DNA of 64,000 nucleotides. It comes from Pannonibacter sp. XCT-53. GTDB lineage: Bacteria; Pseudomonadota; Alphaproteobacteria; Rhizobiales; Stappiaceae. Made by a program: the position numbers and the translations under genes. The notes under the pieces are model-generated. The model saw only the letters and a list, made by a program, of their open reading frames with translations. It was not told the DNA's origin and did no database searches. The stretch lies in contig NZ_JAABLQ010000002.1 of the NCBI RefSeq assembly GCF_009915765.1, positions 434,001-498,000 of the forward strand, given 5' to 3'. Below, piece after piece: positions 15,711-24,217 of this stretch (within the stretch, counting starts at the first letter, position 1; each line of letters starts with the position of its first letter).

Positions 15711-16812
15711 GAAACGCCAGTGACGGCGCGGCCGGGTCGAGCTGCGGTGCCAGCGGCAGCCGCGCGAGGGCTGCGCCCGGCATGCCGGCCACGACACAGG
15801 TCGCGGGGGCCTGGACGAACACCGGACCTCCGGCGGCGGCCAGCGCGGCGGCGCCCACGGCTCCGTCCTCGCCCATGCCGCTCAGGACCAGCGCCGCAGC
15901 CGGGATGCCGCGTGCGGCTGCCGACAGCATCAGCCCGTCCGCATTGGGGTGAAACGGACTGTCCGCCGGAGCGGCCGGACGCAGCAGCAGGCCGCCGTCG
16001 GCCTCGGCCAGAAGCTCGAAGTCCTGGCCGCCGCGCAGCACGAGAATGTCTCCGGCCGCGACGCTGCTGCGGTCCGACACCTCGTGCACGGTCCGGCCGG
16101 TGACATCCGCCAGATGCGCGGCAAAGGCTGCGGTGCCATGGCTCGGCATGTGCTGGGCGATGATCCAGGGCAGGCCGCCGCCGGTGGTCGCGGCCAGAAG
16201 CGCGCCGAGCGCACCGGGGCCGCCGGTGCTGCTTGCCACCAGCAGGCAGCGGGGCGACAGGGGGCGTGGCGATGCGGTCGGTCCGACCGCCGCGATGCCC
16301 GGCCGGGGGCGCGCAGCCTGCCGGCCGGGCAGGCCGTCGGGCGTCACGGGGGCCGCGCGCGCATCCGGCGCAGCGGTCCGGGAGACGGCAGGCTGTGAGG
16401 TGACTAGCTGTGAATTGATTGGCGGTGAGATGACTGGCGGTGAGACGGGTGGTCGGGCAGGGGCCGCCCCTGGTCCGGCCTGTGCGGCGAGCGCGGACCG
16501 CAGCCGTTCGGGAAGGTCGCGCGCCCAGGTGCCGATCGGCGGGCCGGGGGTTGCCGGGTCGCGGGCCAGACGAATGAGCCGCCGGTCCAGCCGGTCCATC
16601 GCTCTACCGAGCAGGGCCGCCGCCCCGGGCACCTGCAGCAGCGCCTCGTCAACGACGACCAGCCCGGCAAAGCGGGCCTCCAGGGCCTGCAGCAGGTCGG
16701 TCGGCGTGGCGCAGTCCCGCAGCTCGGCCGCCGGAAACGCCTCCGCAAGGATGCGGCGCAGGCCCGAGCGCTCGAAGGCCCCGGGCGCCGCGATCAGGAT
16801 CGGCCGCTTCAC
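15685..16812 (-). CDS. cheB: Chemoreceptor methylesterase CheB with degenerate receiver
   Basis: A 375-residue protein, GTG start at 16812 overlapping the cheR stop. The C-terminal methylesterase domain (185-375) has the catalytic triad: S195 (VASSTGGPGA), H221 (IIAQHMPSHG) and D315 (LSGMGEDGAVG). The N-terminal 110 residues resemble a receiver in outline, but the acidic pair is gone (ILIAAPGAF); D55 remains in VVVDEAL and no Lys marker is seen. A Pro/Ser-rich linker (PPVSPPVISPPINSQ) joins the two. Activity may therefore not depend on CheA phosphorylation. It removes methyl groups from MCP glutamates. Confidence 0.92.
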   Translation of the reverse strand: MKRPILIAAPGAFERSGLRRILAEAFPAAELRDCATPTDLLQALEARFAGLVVVDEALLQVPGAAALLGRAMDRLDRRLIRLARDPATPGPPIGTWARDLPERLRSALAAQAGPGAAPARPPVSPPVISPPINSQLVTSQPAVSRTAAPDARAAPVTPDGLPGRQAARPRPGIAAVGPTASPRPLSPRCLLVASSTGGPGALGALLAATTGGGLPWIIAQHMPSHGTAAFAAHLADVTGRTVHEVSDRSSVAAGDILVLRGGQDFELLAEADGGLLLRPAAPADSPFHPNADGLMLSAAARGIPAAALVLSGMGEDGAVGAAALAAAGGPVFVQAPATCVVAGMPGAALARLPLAPQLDPAAPSLAFLRLCSHRP

Positions 16813-17591
16813 GCGCCGGTCCCGGCCGCAGCCGCCGTCCGGCGCCAGACGGTGGCGCCGGCAGCCTCCAGAGGCTCAAACAGGGCGGTGGGGCGCATGG
16901 ATTCGGCCGCTCCGAGAACGAGGATCGCGCCCTTGCGCATGGCTCCGGCCAATCGGGCAAGAGCCTGCGAGGTCGCCGCTTCGGTAAAGTAGATCAGCAA
17001 GTTGCGGCAAAACACAAGGTCCGCCGGATGGCCCTCCAGTGCGGCCGGCACAGGGTCGAGCAGGTTGTGCACCTCGAAGCGGACCATGCTGCGCAAGGAC
17101 GCTGGCGCCGACCAGCTCTCGCCGCTGCGGCGCGGGAAGGCGTTGCGGGCAAACTCGGGCAGGTCGCGGAAGCTGCCCATGGCCTCCAGCCGGGTGTAGG
17201 TGCCCCGGGCGGCAATGCGGATCGCGGTCGGGCTGATGTCGCTGCCGAGGATCCGCGACGCGCCGGACCCCAGCGACTGCAGCAGATAGGCGAGGGACCA
17301 GACCTCCTCGCCCGTGGCGCAGCCGGCGCTCCAGACCTGCAGCGGTCGTGCGGGGAAGGTGCTGCCGTCGCGCAGCAGGCTGCCGAGCAGCGTCCACTGT
17401 GCCGCATGCCGGAAGAACGAGGTCTCCTGCACCAGCACGCGCTCGATCATCGCCTCGTCCGCAAGCAGGGCCGGGGCTGGACCAGGGCCATGGCCGGGTG
17501 CCGGTGGCCCCAGCCGGTCGCGGATGTAATCCGGGGCAATGCCGGTGCGCCGTGACAGCCGTTCGATGGTTGCAGGGGTGGCCTCGCTCAT
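16809..17591 (-). CDS. cheR: Chemoreceptor methyltransferase CheR
   Basis: A 260-residue SAM-dependent methyltransferase. The ATG at 17591 is preferred over a GTG two codons upstream. The N-terminal helical domain (ETSFFRHAAQW) is followed by the SAM-binding motif VWSAGCATGEEVWSLAYLL and the CRNLLIYFTEAATSQAL segment that is diagnostic of CheR. Four-base-type coupling with cheB and a short gap to the unknown upstream gene place all three in one operon, separate from the MCP-CheA operon but surely acting with it. Confidence 0.93.
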   Translation of the reverse strand: MSEATPATIERLSRRTGIAPDYIRDRLGPPAPGHGPGPAPALLADEAMIERVLVQETSFFRHAAQWTLLGSLLRDGSTFPARPLQVWSAGCATGEEVWSLAYLLQSLGSGASRILGSDISPTAIRIAARGTYTRLEAMGSFRDLPEFARNAFPRRSGESWSAPASLRSMVRFEVHNLLDPVPAALEGHPADLVFCRNLLIYFTEAATSQALARLAGAMRKGAILVLGAAESMRPTALFEPLEAAGATVWRRTAAAAGTGA

Positions 17592-17601
17592 GGCCACGAG
17601 G

Positions 17602-18627
17602 CTAGTCCACCGCCAGGATAAAGGCCATCAGATCCGCAAACCACGTGTCCATCGCCTCATGCAGCCGGTCGCAGACCTCGATGTCCCGTCCGCCCCTCGC
17701 ATGGAGCCGGATGAAGCCGCAGGCTTCCGCCTGCTCGATCAGCAGCCGGGCATGGGTGCGCGAGACGCCGGTGTGGCTGGACAGGAGCTCGAAGGGCAGG
17801 CTGACATGCGCCGAGGCGCTGTGGCCTGCCTCCCACAGCAACAGGAGAAGGGTCAGATAGCCGCCATCGCGGGAGGCAATGCCCTGCAACTCGGCATGGC
17901 GGGCGCGCAGGGCGAAGTAGGCATCAAGCTCCGGTGCCACGGCGCGGTGCCAGGACCGGTGTCCGGCGCCTGCGATCGCCAGGTCGCGGCTCGACCAGGC
18001 CGGGGTCTGGGGGTCGAAGGCGGCCGGCGCTGCCTCGGCGGCCAGGCCGGCGTCCTCGATGTGCGGCTGGCCAGCCTGACGCGCCCGGGCCAGAAGCCCG
18101 CGATGTGCGCTGCCCTGGGGAACCGCATCGCCGAACCGGGCCACCGGGCCGGCCAGCGCTTCCATCAGCACGGCGTCCGCCCCCCAGAGCCGGGCGGTGG
18201 GCAGCAGCAGCGTGATGCGCATGTCCTCTTCCGCCTTGCGACGTTCGAGGTAGCCGTAGCGTTCCAGGATGGCGACCAGCGCCTCGATGCGGTTGCGGCT
18301 GGCCAGTTCGGACCCGGCCAGGCGTGTCTGCAGCCGGCCGAGCGTCAGCCAGCTGCTCCGCTCCTCGGCCTGCTGGCAGGCCGCCAGGCTGAGGATGGTC
18401 TGGATGGTGATGTAGCGTCCCTCTTCCAGCAGGAGGCGGCCGAGCAGGTAGTCGCCGCGGAAGAGCTGGACCAGGTTGGCGACCGCCGCATCGCGGACGG
18501 CGGGAAAGTCGGGATGCGCGCGCAGCGCCGCGCCGGCCAGCGCATGCCGGGCGGCGGCCGCCGACCCGTTGCCGGCCGTGACCGCGTCTGCCGCGAGGCT
18601 TTCAGGTCTGAGGACCAAGGCGTTCAT
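17602..18627 (-). CDS. Unknown protein with winged-helix-like segments, co-transcribed with cheR
   Basis: A 341-residue protein started at the ATG at 18627 (MNALVLRPESLAADAV). It is not a family I recognise. Two segments look like helix-turn-helix/winged-helix modules: residues 95-140 (LGRLQTRLAG, then NRIEALVAILERYGYLERRK) and 275-320 (ELLSSHTGVSRTHARLLIEQ, then GFIRLHARGGRDIEV). The order HTH, linker, HTH is reminiscent of two-domain MarR/PadR-like regulators. It lies 10 bp upstream of cheR and a 16-bp palindrome is present 162 bp upstream, consistent with an autoregulated DNA-binding protein. Function is inference only. Confidence 0.55.
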   Translation of the reverse strand: MNALVLRPESLAADAVTAGNGSAAAARHALAGAALRAHPDFPAVRDAAVANLVQLFRGDYLLGRLLLEEGRYITIQTILSLAACQQAEERSSWLTLGRLQTRLAGSELASRNRIEALVAILERYGYLERRKAEEDMRITLLLPTARLWGADAVLMEALAGPVARFGDAVPQGSAHRGLLARARQAGQPHIEDAGLAAEAAPAAFDPQTPAWSSRDLAIAGAGHRSWHRAVAPELDAYFALRARHAELQGIASRDGGYLTLLLLLWEAGHSASAHVSLPFELLSSHTGVSRTHARLLIEQAEACGFIRLHARGGRDIEVCDRLHEAMDTWFADLMAFILAVD

Positions 18628-19146
18628 GCGCGTCCTGTTGCCGGTGGCATTCTGTCGATCGGTCGGGCTCCCGGCCCTGGCACCCGTCTCGCCGGGGGCT
18701 GGCGCAGACGGCATCCGGGCGGGCGTTGTCCCGTCGAGGCGTGTCTCCCCTTCTTACCACGCTGGACCGCGCCATAAAGATGTGGACCATCAACGGCCGT
18801 TGATCTTGCGCAGGTCACTTTGATCTTAATGTTAACAGATGTTAATCACTTCGATGTCTGCGCAATCAGCGCGTGGTTGCGTGTCCGAAAAGCAGGTCTT
18901 CTTTGCTTTGATTTATTCGGGATTCCTGATCAAAGACTGGAATTTTTCTTCTTGTTGACTGTCTTTCCTTTTGGTCTTCACTGTCGTGGGGCGCGTCGGG
19001 CGCGGGTGGTGGCGGATTGTCTTGGGACGGATGGAGAATTTGGGGTGTAACGGCGTGACGGGGGCTGGTAGATGGTAGGCGTCACGGCGGGGCGGTCTGT
19101 GTCCGTCCCGGCGGGGACGTCGGCTGTACGGGCGTCGGTGGGGATC
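18628..19146. promoter_or_regulatory. AT-rich divergent regulatory region between cheR operon and export operon
   Basis: A 519-bp gap, far more AT-rich at 18780-18985 than any neighbour. It holds a perfect 16-bp palindrome (ATCAACGG CCGTTGAT, 18789-18804) and a 10-bp-phased direct repeat ATGTTAA at 18829-18835 and 18839-18845. A TTGACT at 18957-18962 could be a -35 for the export operon, without a good -10. Short open frames here have no coding character. Confidence 0.55.
18789..18804. promoter_or_regulatory. 16-bp perfect palindrome, candidate operator
   Basis: ATCAACGGCCGTTGAT is a perfect dyad upstream of both the unknown HTH-like gene and the exporter operon. It could be the binding site of the HTH-like protein at 17602 or of an unlinked regulator. 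Confidence 0.5.
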
Positions 19147-20670
19147 ATGTTTCGAGTTCTTGTTGCCCGGTCCGGTGCGGTTCGTCGCGGTCTCGGTCAC
19201 TGCCTGCTGGCCGTGACCCTGACCGGTTGCGCCGCCATGGGCGAGCATCTGACCCCGTCGCCTGCGGAGGCATCGCTGACGCTGCCGGCCAGCTTTGCCC
19301 ATGCGGCGGAGGCGTCGCGCGCGCACCAGACGGCGACGGAGTTCTGGACCGCCTTCCGGTCGCAGGACCTCGCCGACCTGATCCGCCGGGCCGAACTCGG
19401 CAGCCGGGACATCGGCGTTGCCCTCTCCCGCCTGCGGCAGGCGGAGGCCGGCGCGGAGGAGGCCTTTGCGGGCCAGCTCCCGAGCGGCGGGCTGGGCGGC
19501 AGCCAGACGACCTTCCAGGCGTCGGCGAACACGGCCGGTCTGCCTGCGGGCGTCGAGATGCCGGTGCGCCAGCAGCGCAAGGTCGGCCTCAATGCGTCCT
19601 GGGAGCTCGATTTCTGGGGCAAGGCCAGCTCCAATTTCGCCGCCGCCGCCAACCGGGCCGATGCGGCCGCGTTTGCAGTCGCCGCAACCCGCCTGACCGT
19701 CACCTCGGAAACCGCGCTGTCCTATGTCCAGATCCTGTCGCTCAGGGACCGGCTGGGTCTGGCGCGCGAGAACCTCGTGCTGGCACGCAAGGTGGAGGAG
19801 AACGTGCGGGCCCGTGTCGAGGCCGGCTCGGCGACGCAGATCATGCAGGCGCAGCAGGAAACCGTGGTGCTGCAGCAGGAGGCCACCGTGCTGCGGCTGC
19901 AGCGGGCCCTGGCGCAGGAAGAGATCTCGCTCGCGCTGCTGGTCGGCGCGACGCCCGGCGAGATCCGCATCACACGGGGCAGCCTTGGCCGTCTCTCGAT
20001 CCCGGCGCTCGTTGCCGGAGCGCCGGCCGACCTGCTGCGCCGGCGCCCGGATGTGCGGCAGGCCGAGGAACTTCTGGCCGCATCGGCCAACAATGTGGCG
20101 AGCGCCCGCGCCGCGATGCTGCCCAGCCTGACGCTGACGCTGCAGAAGGGCTTCGAGAGCGTGACCACCGGCGCGCTGTTCTCCGGTGCGGCCGGGGTGT
20201 TCTCGGTCGCCGGACAGCTTGCCCAGCCAATCTTCGACATGCCCCGTCTCGTGGCGCAGCTGGAGGGCACGCAGGCCCGGCGGCAGGAACTGGTGACGAC
20301 CTACCAGCAGTCGGTGATGAGCGCGCTGGCCGACGTGGAGAAGGCGCTGATTGCCTATGGCGGACTAGCGCGGGAAGAGCGGGTGGCAGCCCGCGCGACG
20401 GCGGCCGCACGCAAGGCGCACGACCTGACGCTCGAGCAGCTCGAGGCCGGGCAGGTCGACATGACCACCGTGCTCAACACGCAGCGCGACTATTTCACCG
20501 CCGTCGACAGCCTGCAGCAGGTGCGGCTTGCCCGGTTCCAGTCGGCGATTGCCCTTTACCGGGCGATGGGCGGCGGCTGGACCGAGCAGGATGTGGCGCG
20601 GCTGATCGCCGAACGGGACGCACTGGCCGCAGCCGCCCCCGTGGCGCCGGTCACCGAGGCCGTGAACTGA
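19147..20670 (+). CDS. TolC/NodT-type outer-membrane efflux lipoprotein
   Basis: A 507-residue protein when started at the ATG at 19147; the signal peptide then ends in the lipobox LTGC with lipidated Cys28. Two outer-membrane-efflux repeats follow, with typical NodT features (GLNASWELDFWGKAS, LLRRRPDVRQAEE, YQQSVMSALADVEKAL). It provides the outer-membrane channel for the type I export system encoded directly downstream (12 bp to the next start). First gene of the exporter operon. Confidence 0.9.
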   Translation: MFRVLVARSGAVRRGLGHCLLAVTLTGCAAMGEHLTPSPAEASLTLPASFAHAAEASRAHQTATEFWTAFRSQDLADLIRRAELGSRDIGVALSRLRQAEAGAEEAFAGQLPSGGLGGSQTTFQASANTAGLPAGVEMPVRQQRKVGLNASWELDFWGKASSNFAAAANRADAAAFAVAATRLTVTSETALSYVQILSLRDRLGLARENLVLARKVEENVRARVEAGSATQIMQAQQETVVLQQEATVLRLQRALAQEEISLALLVGATPGEIRITRGSLGRLSIPALVAGAPADLLRRRPDVRQAEELLAASANNVASARAAMLPSLTLTLQKGFESVTTGALFSGAAGVFSVAGQLAQPIFDMPRLVAQLEGTQARRQELVTTYQQSVMSALADVEKALIAYGGLAREERVAARATAAARKAHDLTLEQLEAGQVDMTTVLNTQRDYFTAVDSLQQVRLARFQSAIALYRAMGGGWTEQDVARLIAERDALAAAAPVAPVTEAVN

Positions 20671-20682
20671 CGATCTGAAAGT

Positions 20683-22011
20683 ATGGGAATGGCGACCGAA
20701 ACCTCCGCTTCGCAGACCTCCGCAGCAGCGCCCCAGACGGCGGTGGAAAACCAGGCCGCGCGGCTGTTCCGCAAGTCGGCTCTCGACCGGCTGTCATCGC
20801 CGGAGCAGCTTGACCAGCTGATCCGGCTGACGCGGCCGCGCGACTGGATCGCGATGCTTGCCGTGCTGTCGCTGATCGGCCTTGCGCTGGCCTGGTCGAT
20901 CCTCGGCCGGGTGCCGGAACGGGTCAAGGGATCGGGCATCCTGATCACCTCCGGCGGCCGGGTCGTCGATGCGGTGGCGATCGGCGAGGGGACGCTGTCG
21001 GAGATCCTGGTGCCTGTCGGCGGTCGCGTGTCGCAGGGCGAACAGGTGGCGCGGGTCATCCATCCGGCGCTGCGGCAGCAGCTGGAGAACATCCGGGCCG
21101 TGGTGAGCGAACGCGCCGGCCAGCTCGAGACACTGCGCGGGCAGATTGCCGAAGGCGCGCGCGCATCGAAGGACACGCTTGCGGCGCGCGCCCGCGTGCT
21201 CGACCTGCGCGTCAAGGATGCGCAGGAGCGGGTGGCCGTGCTGGCGAAGCAGGCCGAGCAGGACAGTTCCCTGTTCGACCGGCGGCTGATCACCTGGCAG
21301 CAGCTCAACGAGACCCGGCTGGCGCTGGCGCAGGCGCGGCAGAGCGAGCTGGAAGCCCGCAGCCAGATGTCCCAGCTCGAGACCGAGGACATTTCCCAGC
21401 GCAACGCCAACCAGCGCGACATTCGCGGCGCCGAGGAGCGGCTGGCCGATGCCCGCCGCCAGCTGGCGGAGATCGAGATCCAGCTCCGCCAGCAGGAGAC
21501 GATCCTGAGCCCGGCCGACGGGCGCGTGACGGAATGGAAGGCCATTCCGGGAACCCGGATCGCGCCCGGGCAGCCGCTTCTGAGCGTCGAGAGCGGGGCG
21601 ACCGGCCTTGAGCTGCTGCTGTACCTGCCGCCCAACCAGGGCAAGCGGGTGAAGCCCGGCATGGATGTGCAGATCGCCCCCTCGACCGTGCGGCGGGAAG
21701 AGTTCGGCATGATGGAAGGGCGCGTCAGCGACGTGTCCGACTTCCCCTCGACGGCCCAGGCGATGCAGGCGGTGCTGCGCAACGACCAGCTCGTGCAGAG
21801 CTTCTCCGAAAAAGGGGCGCCCTACGCGGCGCGGATCTCGCTGACCCGGGATCCGCGCACGGCGAGCGGGTTTGCCTGGTCCGGCGGCTCCGGCCCCGAG
21901 CAGCAGTTCACCAGCGGCTCGCTGGCCGAAGCCGAGGTGACCGTCGCCTGGCGGCGGCCGATCAGCTACGTCATCCCGTGGCTGCGCAAGATCACGGGTC
22001 TGGCCGGGTGA
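20683..22011 (+). CDS. HlyD-type periplasmic adaptor of NHLM peptide export
   Basis: A 442-residue membrane-fusion protein. A cytoplasmic N-terminal 60 residues (FRKSALDRLSSPEQLDQLIR), one membrane segment (about 65-85, IAMLAVLSLIGLALAW), a lipoyl/barrel half, and a long coiled coil (about 125-265) rich in Gln/Glu/Arg precede the second barrel half. The DRLSSPEQLDQL motif is typical of NHLM bacteriocin secretion HlyD proteins (expected TIGR03794 match). It bridges the two ABC transporters and the TolC-like lipoprotein. Confidence 0.9.
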   Translation: MGMATETSASQTSAAAPQTAVENQAARLFRKSALDRLSSPEQLDQLIRLTRPRDWIAMLAVLSLIGLALAWSILGRVPERVKGSGILITSGGRVVDAVAIGEGTLSEILVPVGGRVSQGEQVARVIHPALRQQLENIRAVVSERAGQLETLRGQIAEGARASKDTLAARARVLDLRVKDAQERVAVLAKQAEQDSSLFDRRLITWQQLNETRLALAQARQSELEARSQMSQLETEDISQRNANQRDIRGAEERLADARRQLAEIEIQLRQQETILSPADGRVTEWKAIPGTRIAPGQPLLSVESGATGLELLLYLPPNQGKRVKPGMDVQIAPSTVRREEFGMMEGRVSDVSDFPSTAQAMQAVLRNDQLVQSFSEKGAPYAARISLTRDPRTASGFAWSGGSGPEQQFTSGSLAEAEVTVAWRRPISYVIPWLRKITGLAG

Positions 22012-22019
22012 GCGGGGCC

Positions 22020-24206
22020 ATGAGCAAAGACAAGCCTGCCGTGGCGCGCAAGCGCCGGCGTCGCATGCAGACCCCCACCATCCTGCAGATGGAGGCGGTG
22101 GAATGCGGCGCGGCCAGTCTGGCGATGATCCTCGCCCACCATGGTGCCTGGATCCCGCTCGAGGAACTGCGCATTGCCTGCGGCGTCTCGCGCGACGGCT
22201 CCAAGGCCAGCAACGTGCTGAAGGCCGCCCGCCGCTACGGCCTGACGGCGAAAGGCTACCGCAAGGAGCCGGAGGGGCTCGTCGACCTGCCCTGGCCGGC
22301 GATCCTGCACTGGAACTTCAACCACTACGTCGTGTTTGAAGGCATGACCGAGACCCATGCCTTCATCAATGATCCGGCCAGCGGCCCGCGGGTGATCACG
22401 CGCGAGGAGCTGTCGGAGGCCTTTACCGGCGTGGTGCTGACCTTCGAGCGCACGCCGGAGTTCCGGCGCACCGCCAAGCCCTCCGGGCTCATGGCCGCCT
22501 TCCGGGCCCGGGTGACGCAGTCGCACAAGGGCCTGGCCCTCATTGCCATCCTGAGCCTGGCGCTGGTCATCCCCGGGGTCGTGCTGCCGGTCTATGCCAA
22601 GCTGTTCGTCGACGGCGTGCTGATGATGCAGCAGCAACACTGGGTGACGCCGCTGTTCCTCGCGCTGGCGGCGACGGCCCTGATCCGGGCCGTGCTGACG
22701 CATCTGCGCGCCTCGCTGATCCTGAGGCTGCAGACGAAACTCACCATCACGGGGGCCAGCGCCTTCATCTGGCGGGTGCTGCACCTGCCGATGGCCTTCT
22801 TCTCGCAACGCAGTCCCGGCGAGGTGGCCGAACGGATCGAGGCGAGCGGGCGCGTGGCGGAGGTGATCTCGGCCGACATGGCCAATGCCCTGCTCAACTG
22901 GGGCACGCTGATCTTCTTCGCGCTGGTCCTGATCGGCTACGATCCGCTGCTCGGGCTGATGACGGTGGCGCTGGGCCTGCCCAACCTGCTGCTCCTGCGC
23001 TTCGTGCAGAAGCGGTTGCGGCAGGATTCCATCCGTTTTGCCGTCGAGCAGGGCAAGCTCGGCGGGGCAACCGTCGGCATCATCTACAACATCGAGACGA
23101 TCAAGGCGTCCGGCCTCGAGACCAGTTCCTTCGGGCGCTGGGCGGGCGTGCATGCCCGCATGCTCAACACCTCGCAGGACGTGGGCCAGAAATCCATGAT
23201 CACCTCGCTCGGCCCGACGCTGCTGAGCGGCCTGATCGACGCGGCCATCCTGGGCGTCGGCGCGCTGCGGGTGATGCAGGGCGGGCTGACCATCGGCGAC
23301 CTGGTGGCCTTCCAGCTGCTGGCGGCGAGCTTTACCGCGCCGCTCGTCAGCCTCGTGCAGCTGTCGCCGAAGCTGGCGGCGATCCGCGCCGACCTGAACC
23401 GGGTGGATGACGCCATGCGCAATCCGCCCGATCCGCTGACGCAGCCGCCCGCGCCGGAGCTGGCGCGTGGCCCGACGCTGCTCAACGGGGCGCTGGAGCT
23501 GGACACCATCCGCTATGGCTACAATCCGCTGGACGAGCCGCTGTTCGACGGCATTTCCTTGCGGGCCCGGCCGGGCGAGCGCATCGCGCTGGTCGGCCGC
23601 TCGGGCTGCGGCAAGTCCTCGCTCGGGCGCATCATCTGCGGTCTTGTGGCGCCCTGGTCGGGAGAGGTGCGCATTGACGGCATCCCGCTCAGCGACCTCG
23701 ACCAGTACCGCCGGGCGGCCAACATCGCCTATGTGGACCAGGAAATCTTCCTGTTCGAGGGCACGGTGCGGGAAAACCTGACCCTGTGGAATCCGGATGT
23801 GCCGGACGACGCCATCACCCGGGCCCTGGAAGATGCCGCGATCCTCGACGACATCGTCGCAAGGCCGGGCGAGCTGGATGCCCGCGTCGAGGAAGGCGGC
23901 CGCAATTTCTCCGGCGGCCAGCGCCAGCGTCTGGAGATCGCGCGCGCCCTGGTCGGCGATCCGGCCGTGCTGGTGCTTGACGAGGCCACCGCCGCACTCG
24001 ACCCGCAGACCGAGAAGATCATCGACGAGAACCTGCGCCGGCGCGGCTGCACCGCGATCATCATCGCCCACCGGCTCAGCACCGTGCGCGACTGTTCCGA
24101 GATCATCGTCATGGATCAGGGCCGCATCGTCGAGCGGGGCGACCACGACAGCCTCATGGCGGCGGGCGGCGACTATGCCGACCTGATCCGCTCGGGCGGA
24201 CACTGA
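22020..24206 (+). CDS. NHLM-type peptidase C39 / ABC exporter
   Basis: A 728-residue protein, start at the ATG at 22020. An N-terminal C39 peptidase (18-150) has catalytic C29 (QMEAVECGAASLAM), H102 (NFNHYVVFEG) and D118 (NDPASG), so it should cut the precursors after Gly-Gly. A six-helix transmembrane domain (about 165-440) follows, then the nucleotide-binding domain with Walker A (GRSGCGKSS), signature (FSGGQRQRLEIARAL), Walker B (VLVLDEAT) and the H-loop (IIIAHRLSTV). The sequence style matches NHLM ABC transporter 1 (expected TIGR03796). This enzyme links the exporter to the precursor array 16 kb away. Confidence 0.94.
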   Translation: MSKDKPAVARKRRRRMQTPTILQMEAVECGAASLAMILAHHGAWIPLEELRIACGVSRDGSKASNVLKAARRYGLTAKGYRKEPEGLVDLPWPAILHWNFNHYVVFEGMTETHAFINDPASGPRVITREELSEAFTGVVLTFERTPEFRRTAKPSGLMAAFRARVTQSHKGLALIAILSLALVIPGVVLPVYAKLFVDGVLMMQQQHWVTPLFLALAATALIRAVLTHLRASLILRLQTKLTITGASAFIWRVLHLPMAFFSQRSPGEVAERIEASGRVAEVISADMANALLNWGTLIFFALVLIGYDPLLGLMTVALGLPNLLLLRFVQKRLRQDSIRFAVEQGKLGGATVGIIYNIETIKASGLETSSFGRWAGVHARMLNTSQDVGQKSMITSLGPTLLSGLIDAAILGVGALRVMQGGLTIGDLVAFQLLAASFTAPLVSLVQLSPKLAAIRADLNRVDDAMRNPPDPLTQPPAPELARGPTLLNGALELDTIRYGYNPLDEPLFDGISLRARPGERIALVGRSGCGKSSLGRIICGLVAPWSGEVRIDGIPLSDLDQYRRAANIAYVDQEIFLFEGTVRENLTLWNPDVPDDAITRALEDAAILDDIVARPGELDARVEEGGRNFSGGQRQRLEIARALVGDPAVLVLDEATAALDPQTEKIIDENLRRRGCTAIIIAHRLSTVRDCSEIIVMDQGRIVERGDHDSLMAAGGDYADLIRSGGH

Positions 24207-24217
24207 GGAGGCGGGCC

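Noticed and set aside
18820..19050. Small open frame in the AT-rich gap before the TolC-like gene
   Set aside because: No ribosome-binding site, no similarity and a composition that looks like regulatory DNA; treated as intergenic.
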